From the NCBI GenBank assembly GCA_018699735.1, contig JABIRP010000295.1, positions 1 to 37,689 on the forward strand: 37,689 nucleotides of DNA, read 5' to 3'. Shown here piece by piece: positions 32,173 through 37,689 of the stretch. The DNA is from Rhodospirillaceae bacterium (GTDB lineage Bacteria > Pseudomonadota > Alphaproteobacteria > Thalassobaculales > Thalassobaculaceae). Made by a program: the position numbers and the translations under genes. The number at the start of each line of letters is the position of its first letter. Position 1 is the first letter of the stretch. Below the pieces are notes generated by a model. That model was not told the DNA's origin and did not search any database. It saw only the letters and a program-made list of their open reading frames with translations.

Positions 32173-35100
32173 ATGACTGTAACGAGCGTGCCCAGCGCAT
32201 CAGGCGAGATCGTCAATAGCGACAGCGCCAACGATCGCCTCGAAGGCCCGGCCACCAACGACCTTTTCATATACGAACCCGGGGACGGCAACGACACGAT
32301 CGTTGATCTCGGCGGCGACGACACGCTGCAGATTGATGGTGGTCTCTCTATCGCTGGCCTATCGCGCTCTGGTGACGACTATATCCTCGAACTCAACGAC
32401 GGCGCGATCCTAACGGTCGAAGGGCAAGCCTTGGCGCAGGTGGTCGAAACCGTCTCAATTTCCGGCGGCTGGAGCGGCTCATTCCAATCCGGCTCCAACG
32501 TCGGCGGCACGGACGATCTGGCACTGCATACCGGCACAACCGACGCCGACATATTGTCCGCCGGCTCCGGCAACGACATGGTCTTCGTCACGCGCGGCGG
32601 GGTCAATGCTGGCACCGGGAGCGATACCATTCGCGGTGGCAACGACGGCATTTTCATAGACGGCGGGTCGCAAAACGATCTCATTTTCGGTGGTGACGGC
32701 AACAATACACTTAGCGGTGGAACCGGCGACGACACCATCCAGGGCGGCAGCGGCGCGGATCTGATCGATGGCGGCTGGCACAATGACGTCCTGGCCGGGG
32801 CCGGTGGCGACGACACGATCTCCGGTGACTTCGGTGATGACGCATTGTCCGGTGGCGACGGCAACGACCTGCTCGCCGATGGCAGCGGCAACGATACGCT
32901 TCTCGGTGAGGCTGGGAACGACACTTTGATCTCAAGCCTCGGCGACGACCTAATTCGTGGTGGCGATGGCAATGATTCTATTTCCTATTCTCACGGCAAC
33001 GACACCGTCGATGGCGGTGGCGGCCTGGACATATTGGAGATCAAGGGCCTGTCCCAGGGCGTCTCTATTGATCTGTCGAGCGGCGACGACACCATCACAG
33101 TCAAGACCGGCAGCTCGGTCGCCTATAGCAATATCGAGGGCATCGTTTCCGGTATTTTCTCCGATACTCTGATCGGCGACGCCGGTGCTAACTATCTTGA
33201 TGGCGGTGCCGGCGCGAACACGCTCTCGGGCGCTGGCGGCGACGACACATTGCGCGGTTTCAACTCCTCCGACCGGTATATCTACCGGATCGGCGACGGC
33301 AACGACCGGATCGAGGAGGCCGCATGGACCCAAAGAAGCAACACGCTCGACCTCGGCGACGGAACCTTCCAGCGCATGAGCGGCGCCACCCGTGATGGCT
33401 CGGACCTATTACTGACCTTCGATGACGGTGGAACCGTTCGCCTTGTCGATCAGTTCGCGGGCAAGGGCGTCGGCACCATCCAGTTTACCAGCGGCGGCCG
33501 GACCATCGGCCAAGAGATCACCCATTCCGCAACGCCCGATGGCTCTACCCAATTTGAGGTCGGAACGTCGGGCGCTGACACTATTACTGGCGAGGCGATT
33601 GACGACACCATCTGGGGCAATGCCGGCGACGATTCCCTGCATGGCAACAGAGGGGACGATAGCCTTCTTGGTGGTGCCGGAAACGACACACTGGAAGCCT
33701 ACCTTGGTGACGAAACGCTGGACGGCGGCACCGGCAACGATGTCTTCAAGCTGGCCAGTTTCGAGCGTATCGAGACCACCGTAATCCGCGAGGCGGGCGG
33801 GACCGACGAACTGCGCCTGGACGCCATCAACAAAAACGACATCGGATCCGTCACTCGATCCGGCGACAATCTGAACATCAACTTCAATCAAGGCGGCCAC
33901 GCGGCGATAGAGAACTACTTCATCGGAACCAACAACCAGGTCGAAATTGTCGACTTCAACCGAGGTATCGATCGGCACACGTTGGCGGTCGCGGATGGGT
34001 TCACGTCCGGCACACTGATTGATGTCCTTGGTGTTTCGACAGTCGCGGGCACCAGCGGTCGCGACCTATTGGCCGGCACCGAATTCAACGAGTTGCTGGT
34101 TGGTGGTGCGGATGACGATACCCTCTCAGCCTCCGCCGGTCGCGACACGCTCGACGGCGGTGCCGGTTCGGACCTTTTCGTGGGGCGGGCTCAGGAGTTT
34201 GCCTATGGCACGATCTCCGGGTTTTCCGCTGGTGACACGATCCGTCTGACAGACACCGAACTCACCCAGGCCGGTTTGACGACCAGCGCGCTCAATGGTG
34301 GACGGACGCTGGTCAATCTCGATACCGACGGCGACGGCTTCACCGATGTTTACATGGCCCTCGAAGGCGATTTCGTCGACCAATTGGCTATTACGGGCTC
34401 TGGCGGAACCAGCGCGATTACCGTACGGCCGATCACCGAGACCGTGGTTCCAACCAACAGCGGCGGCGGAAGTTCCGGCGGTGGTGGTGGTGGTGGTGGC
34501 GGCGGAAGTTCCGGGAGCAGCGGTGGCGGTAGCGGTGGCGGAGGTGGCGGCGGGGGCGGTGGAGGAGGGGGTGGCTCGTCGGGTTCGAGCACGGTAACGA
34601 CCGCGCCCACTCCGACACCAACCCCGGACCCCGGTCCGGTGATCCATTTCTCTGCGGCGACCCGGGCCACTCCGGGCCGGATCATCGAGGTTGTGTCGCC
34701 AGACGCCACCGGCGCGCCGGCGACGGCAATCGGCGCTGCAGGTGTGGTCGACGAAGTGCATGCGACGGTCTCGGTTCAGCTAGACGGCAATGCCGACAAT
34801 CTGGTTTTGGCCGGCGCGGCGAATATCTCTGGATTTGGCAACGGATTGTCTAATCACATGACCGGCAATGCCGGCAACAATCATGTCGCCGGCGGCGATG
34901 GCGGCGACACAATCGACGCCGGCGAGGGCGATGACGTGCTACTCGGCGAGACCGGCGAAGACTTTATCTATGCCGGCAATGGCGCCGATCAGGTCTTCGG
35001 CGGGCAGGGTGACGACCAGTTGTTTGGTGGTTACGGAGCCGACGTGATTGGTGGCGGCAGCGGCGCCGATATCGTCTTTGGCAATCACAACTCCGACAAT

Positions 35101-35592
35101 ATCAACGGCGGCGCCGATGCCGATACAATCTACGGCGGCCAGAATGACGGTGTACCAAGGCTCGATGCTTACGGCTTCCTTAGAATGCAGGACGGCGTGG
35201 AGACCATCGACGGGGGTGCCGGCAACGACTCGATGTTCGGCAACTACGGCGACGAAACCATGCTGGGCGGTGCTGGTGACGACACCATGTATGGCGGCCA
35301 GAACAACGATACGCTGGTTGGCGGGGACGGCGCCGACCGGCTCTACGGGAACCGCGACGACGACATTTTGATTGGCGGTGCCGGTGGGGACACATTTGCC
35401 TTTGGCGCTGCCGGGCAAGGGAGCGACGTGGTGATGGATTTCGACTTCACCGCCGGTGATCGCCTGTCACTGGTCGGCACGTGGCAGGTCTCAACTGCGG
35501 CATCGGGCAACGCACTCATAATCCACTCGGGCGGCACATTCGAGATGGTGGGCTACCAGGCAAGCGAGGTTGTCGACGGTTGGTTCGTCTGA
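32173..35592 (+). CDS. Large secreted RTX calcium-binding repeat protein
   Basis: I choose the ATG at 32173 (AAGGGG six bases before) over the frame opening at a TTG at 32068; the product is 1139 residues. It is built from Gly/Asp-rich nonapeptides of the GGxGxDxLx kind in three main blocks: about 120-265, 460-530 and 850-1080. These bind Ca2+ and fold outside the cell. Between them lie related domains (for example YIYRIGDGNDRIEE then GDGTFQRM). A Gly/Ser linker at 763-805 and a Thr/Pro stretch split the protein in two. The C-terminal end (GSDVVMDFDFTAGDRLSL, then VVDGWFV) is the type of signal used by type I secretion. No enzyme domain and no transporter genes are visible. Role could be surface layer, adhesin or matrix. 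Confidence 0.9.
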   Translation: MTVTSVPSASGEIVNSDSANDRLEGPATNDLFIYEPGDGNDTIVDLGGDDTLQIDGGLSIAGLSRSGDDYILELNDGAILTVEGQALAQVVETVSISGGWSGSFQSGSNVGGTDDLALHTGTTDADILSAGSGNDMVFVTRGGVNAGTGSDTIRGGNDGIFIDGGSQNDLIFGGDGNNTLSGGTGDDTIQGGSGADLIDGGWHNDVLAGAGGDDTISGDFGDDALSGGDGNDLLADGSGNDTLLGEAGNDTLISSLGDDLIRGGDGNDSISYSHGNDTVDGGGGLDILEIKGLSQGVSIDLSSGDDTITVKTGSSVAYSNIEGIVSGIFSDTLIGDAGANYLDGGAGANTLSGAGGDDTLRGFNSSDRYIYRIGDGNDRIEEAAWTQRSNTLDLGDGTFQRMSGATRDGSDLLLTFDDGGTVRLVDQFAGKGVGTIQFTSGGRTIGQEITHSATPDGSTQFEVGTSGADTITGEAIDDTIWGNAGDDSLHGNRGDDSLLGGAGNDTLEAYLGDETLDGGTGNDVFKLASFERIETTVIREAGGTDELRLDAINKNDIGSVTRSGDNLNINFNQGGHAAIENYFIGTNNQVEIVDFNRGIDRHTLAVADGFTSGTLIDVLGVSTVAGTSGRDLLAGTEFNELLVGGADDDTLSASAGRDTLDGGAGSDLFVGRAQEFAYGTISGFSAGDTIRLTDTELTQAGLTTSALNGGRTLVNLDTDGDGFTDVYMALEGDFVDQLAITGSGGTSAITVRPITETVVPTNSGGGSSGGGGGGGGGGSSGSSGGGSGGGGGGGGGGGGGGSSGSSTVTTAPTPTPTPDPGPVIHFSAATRATPGRIIEVVSPDATGAPATAIGAAGVVDEVHATVSVQLDGNADNLVLAGAANISGFGNGLSNHMTGNAGNNHVAGGDGGDTIDAGEGDDVLLGETGEDFIYAGNGADQVFGGQGDDQLFGGYGADVIGGGSGADIVFGNHNSDNINGGADADTIYGGQNDGVPRLDAYGFLRMQDGVETIDGGAGNDSMFGNYGDETMLGGAGDDTMYGGQNNDTLVGGDGADRLYGNRDDDILIGGAGGDTFAFGAAGQGSDVVMDFDFTAGDRLSLVGTWQVSTAASGNALIIHSGGTFEMVGYQASEVVDGWFV
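34460..34587 (+). repeat. Poly-Gly/Ser linker coding tract in the RTX gene
   Basis: GGT/GGC codons repeat almost without break, interrupted by short TCC/AGC serines, coding residues 763-805. The run is made of simple GGN repeats and is likely to vary in length between strains. It joins the first two RTX blocks to a C-terminal region that has its own strand-rich domain and RTX block. Confidence 0.85.
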
Positions 35593-35702
35593 TTTCGAAG
35601 TTCGGGCTGATAGTTTCATTCACATTGATCCCGGATATCATTTGGCATAAGCCACTTTGTGAGACGACAATCCCGATGGCCTACGTCTGAGGATATCCCC
35701 CC

Positions 35703-36479
35703 ATGAGTGACTCGGCATCACGCAGCCAAAGATCCATTATCGATCCGGAGGGATTCCAGGACTCGGATTGGGCCTCTATCAACGATTTTTTCAAGCAGCA
35801 CCCCTACGCACTCTTTCTGCACAAGGGCTTTCGGATTTCGGTCGCCAAGTATCGTGCGAAGAAAGCGGACCTCCGTGATCAATGGGCTGGCAGCACGGAC
35901 CGTTTGGTCGATTTCGCGATCGACTACAACACAGGGAATATGGACAAATTTATCGAGTCGCATGTTGTCCGCCTGCTGCGTCCTCTGTCCGTTATCGATC
36001 CGGTATATGACCGGGCTGGAGACTTAAGCCTGCTTTCGGTCGGCCCGCGCAACGAGAATGAGCTATTTCACTTGCTTGCCTTGGGCTTCAATATCGAAAA
36101 TATCAACGCCATCGACCTGATCTCCAATTCGCCACTGGTGCAGGTCGCCGATATGCATGACATGCCGTTCGACGACAACCGGTTCGATGTTGCGGTCTCA
36201 GGCTGGACCCTGCCCTATAGCAAAGACCCGAAGCGTGCGTTGGAAGAGCATGTCCGCGTCCTGAAACCGGGCGGCCTGCTTTGTATCGGGCTGACCAGAA
36301 TCCCTCCTGACCATGCCGACGCGTTGAAGCTGGAAGAGGCTGATGCGCGGAACTATCTGAGCGCTGATGAAGTACTCGAGGATATTGGGCCCGCGGTCAC
36401 AGATGTCGTATATCGTCACGACCCGGTGGACCCCGCGTCAAAAGGCGGCATCATGCTGATCGTCCGGGTCAAACAATAA
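35703..36479 (+). CDS. SAM-dependent methyltransferase (class I)
   Basis: The 258-residue protein has a Methyltransf_11-type core: motif I LLSVGPRNENEL (110-121), an acidic residue in INAIDLISNSP, VADMHDMPFDDNRFDVAVSGWTL (148-170) and HVRVLKPGGLLCIG (183-196). Motif I has PRNENE where GxGxG is usual, a form seen in some methyltransferases linked to glycan or lipid pathways. The first 105 residues are a separate helical region (DWASINDFFKQHPYALFLHKGF) of unknown role. GAGGATA before the ATG is a modest ribosome binding site. It follows the RTX gene by 110 bp and precedes a metallohydrolase by 68 bp. Its substrate is unknown. Confidence 0.83.
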   Translation: MSDSASRSQRSIIDPEGFQDSDWASINDFFKQHPYALFLHKGFRISVAKYRAKKADLRDQWAGSTDRLVDFAIDYNTGNMDKFIESHVVRLLRPLSVIDPVYDRAGDLSLLSVGPRNENELFHLLALGFNIENINAIDLISNSPLVQVADMHDMPFDDNRFDVAVSGWTLPYSKDPKRALEEHVRVLKPGGLLCIGLTRIPPDHADALKLEEADARNYLSADEVLEDIGPAVTDVVYRHDPVDPASKGGIMLIVRVKQ

Positions 36480-36547
36480 GCGTCTGATCCACCATCGACG
36501 ATGCCCCAGCGCTGTACAAGAGACAGAGAGGCGTTAGACTCCAGGCC

Positions 36548-37459
36548 ATGGCAATCCAAATTCCCTTCAACCACGACTTCCTGCCGGAGTATGGCCCGGC
36601 CGAAGACGTAGCCCCCGGGCTCCGGCGGGTGACCGCGCGCAACCCTGGCCCTTTCACGTTTCGTGGCACCGGCACCTATATTGTCGGGCATGGCAAGGTC
36701 GCAGTGATCGATCCGGGCCCGGACATGGATGACCATGTCGCCGCATTACTCGCCGCACTTGAGGGCGAGGTGGTGAGCCATATTCTCATCACGCACACCC
36801 ATAATGATCATTCGCCCGCCTCACGCGCCTTGGCGAGGGCGACCGGCGCACCCGTACTTGGCCACGGCCCGCACGGCTCCGGTAAACTCGAGCAGGGCAT
36901 CGTCGTAGAAGAAGGTGGAGATCGGGATTTCATACCGGACCGCCAAATTCGCCACGGCGATGTGATCGAAGGCGAGGGCTGGACCCTGGAAGCCGTGCAC
37001 ACCCCGGGTCATACCTCGAACCATTTGTGTTTTGCCTGGCATGAAACCGAAGCGTTGTTCAGTGGCGACCATGTGATGGGCTGGTCGACCAGCGTAATCT
37101 CGCCACCAGATGGAGATATGGGCGAGTATATGCGAAGCCTTGACCTGCTTCGAAAGCGCGACGACAAGCGCTATTGGCCAACTCACGGCGCCGCGATCGA
37201 GGACCCAGGCGGGTTTATCGATGCTTTCATCGCACACCGTCATGAACGCGAGGATCAGATTCTGGCATGCGTGGCCGACGGGCGGCACACGATCGAAGAC
37301 ATGCTGCCCGTGGTCTACCAAGGCGTGGCGCCGGCGGTTATGGGTGCTGCGGCGAGATCGCTGCTGGCAACTGTCATCCATCTGTGCGAAACCGGGCGAT
37401 TGTCGAGTGAGGGTCTAGTTTCGATCAGCGCCCGGTTCCATGTCCGAAAGACTGGATAG
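36548..37459 (+). CDS. LACTB2-like metallo-beta-lactamase-fold hydrolase
   Basis: The 303-residue protein has GTGTYIVG and VIDPGPD (40-58), the zinc motif THTHNDHSP (His83, His85, Asp87, His88), HTPGHTSNH, FSGDHVMG and THGA for the remaining ligands, and a C-terminal winged-helix-like part (EREDQILACVADGRHTIEDML). This matches the LACTB2/glyoxalase-II-like family, some members of which are nucleases or thioesterases. The sequence does not distinguish these. It is on the same strand as the methyltransferase. Its stop overlaps a possible GTG start of the next gene (TAGTG). Confidence 0.9.
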   Translation: MAIQIPFNHDFLPEYGPAEDVAPGLRRVTARNPGPFTFRGTGTYIVGHGKVAVIDPGPDMDDHVAALLAALEGEVVSHILITHTHNDHSPASRALARATGAPVLGHGPHGSGKLEQGIVVEEGGDRDFIPDRQIRHGDVIEGEGWTLEAVHTPGHTSNHLCFAWHETEALFSGDHVMGWSTSVISPPDGDMGEYMRSLDLLRKRDDKRYWPTHGAAIEDPGGFIDAFIAHRHEREDQILACVADGRHTIEDMLPVVYQGVAPAVMGAAARSLLATVIHLCETGRLSSEGLVSISARFHVRKTG

Positions 37460-37476
37460 TGGCTAGCCATCGGTGC

Positions 37477-37689
37477 ATGGGCGGATATCAGAAGAGTTTT
37501 CTGGATAATGCCTACGCCCAGCGCTGGATAGGGGTCGGCGAGCGGCCCAACGCGCCGTTCAGAATCTTAGTTCCGCTGGTGGGCAGATCCAAAACTTCAG
37601 TTGAGGGCGTGGTCCGCACCGCCGCCAGCATGGCGCAAATGTTTGAGTATTCCGAAACTGTTTTCGTCGTCGACGAGCGTTGGTCCGAC
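37477..37689 (+). CDS. Unrecognised gene cut by the right edge
   Basis: An open frame runs from the ATG at 37477 (or a GTG at 37459 that overlaps the stop of the previous gene) to the end of the window, 71 residues with no stop. Composition is protein-like: RILVPLVGRSKTSVEGVV has the look of a buried strand followed by a helix, and ETVFVVDERW looks like a second strand, as in a Rossmann-type domain. I do not recognise a family. The one-base overlap with the metallohydrolase suggests a shared transcript. Confidence 0.5.
   Translation, partial: MGGYQKSFLDNAYAQRWIGVGERPNAPFRILVPLVGRSKTSVEGVVRTAASMAQMFEYSETVFVVDERWSD

Noticed and set aside
32479-35395. CRISPR-like or satellite repeat in the RTX region
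   Set aside because: The periodicity comes from nonapeptide codons in one long frame, with no fixed repeat and unique spacer pattern.

Overview
The window is GC-rich chromosomal DNA from a bacterium that looks like a free-living alphaproteobacterium, probably of the Rhodospirillales type. This is inferred from the gene order mdh-sucC-sucD-sucA-sucB-lpdA, a separate sdhCDAB operon, alphaproteobacterial-type dispersed palindromes (CGTCATCCCCGCGAAGG and CGTCATCCTGAGG families), and many TauD, PhyH, SDR, cupin and enolase-superfamily genes typical of marine or soil heterotrophs. No tRNA, rRNA, transposase or CRISPR array was found.

Layout. 1-4.4 kb: the left edge cuts the large subunit of a two-gene UxaA-type dehydratase. 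It is followed by its SAF-domain small subunit, a secreted TPR-like protein, and a divergent glutamine-synthetase-like ligase plus cupin pair. 4.4-13.6 kb: a leftward central-metabolism block (mdh, sucC, sucD, terminator, sucA, sucB, lpdA) covering 2-oxoglutarate to succinate and malate to oxaloacetate. Its SucA carries an unusual Lys/Ala/Thr-rich tail resembling histone H1. 13.7-21.6 kb: a conserved unknown, zapE, an SDR, an EctD-like PhyH oxygenase, a P-loop kinase-like protein, a PAS protein, an enolase-superfamily enzyme, a Rid-fold-like protein and a Nudix hydrolase. 21.6-25.0 kb: sdhCDAB, which completes the step between the reactions of the first block.

25.0-26.0 kb is the only kilobase without a convincing gene. 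It holds two tandem DnaA boxes beside an AT-rich tract, then about 480 bp packed with perfect nested inverted repeats that end in a strong rightward terminator, then a long palindromic repeat. I read it as a candidate DnaA-controlled site or origin next to a candidate large structured RNA. 26.0-31.98 kb: a CitE-like lyase and pdxY flank a TetR-type operator pair, followed by a MetX-like hydrolase, an SDR, a TauD dioxygenase and a NAPE-PLD-like metallohydrolase. 32.0-37.7 kb: an AT-rich promoter region drives a 1139-residue secreted RTX protein, followed by a methyltransferase, a LACTB2-like metallohydrolase and a gene cut by the right edge.

The two TCA blocks and most genes left of 25.3 kb read leftward, and everything right of 30 kb reads rightward. 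The pattern would fit an origin near the DnaA boxes, but it is circumstantial. The most promising candidates for something new are the structured intergenic region and the histone-like tail on SucA.
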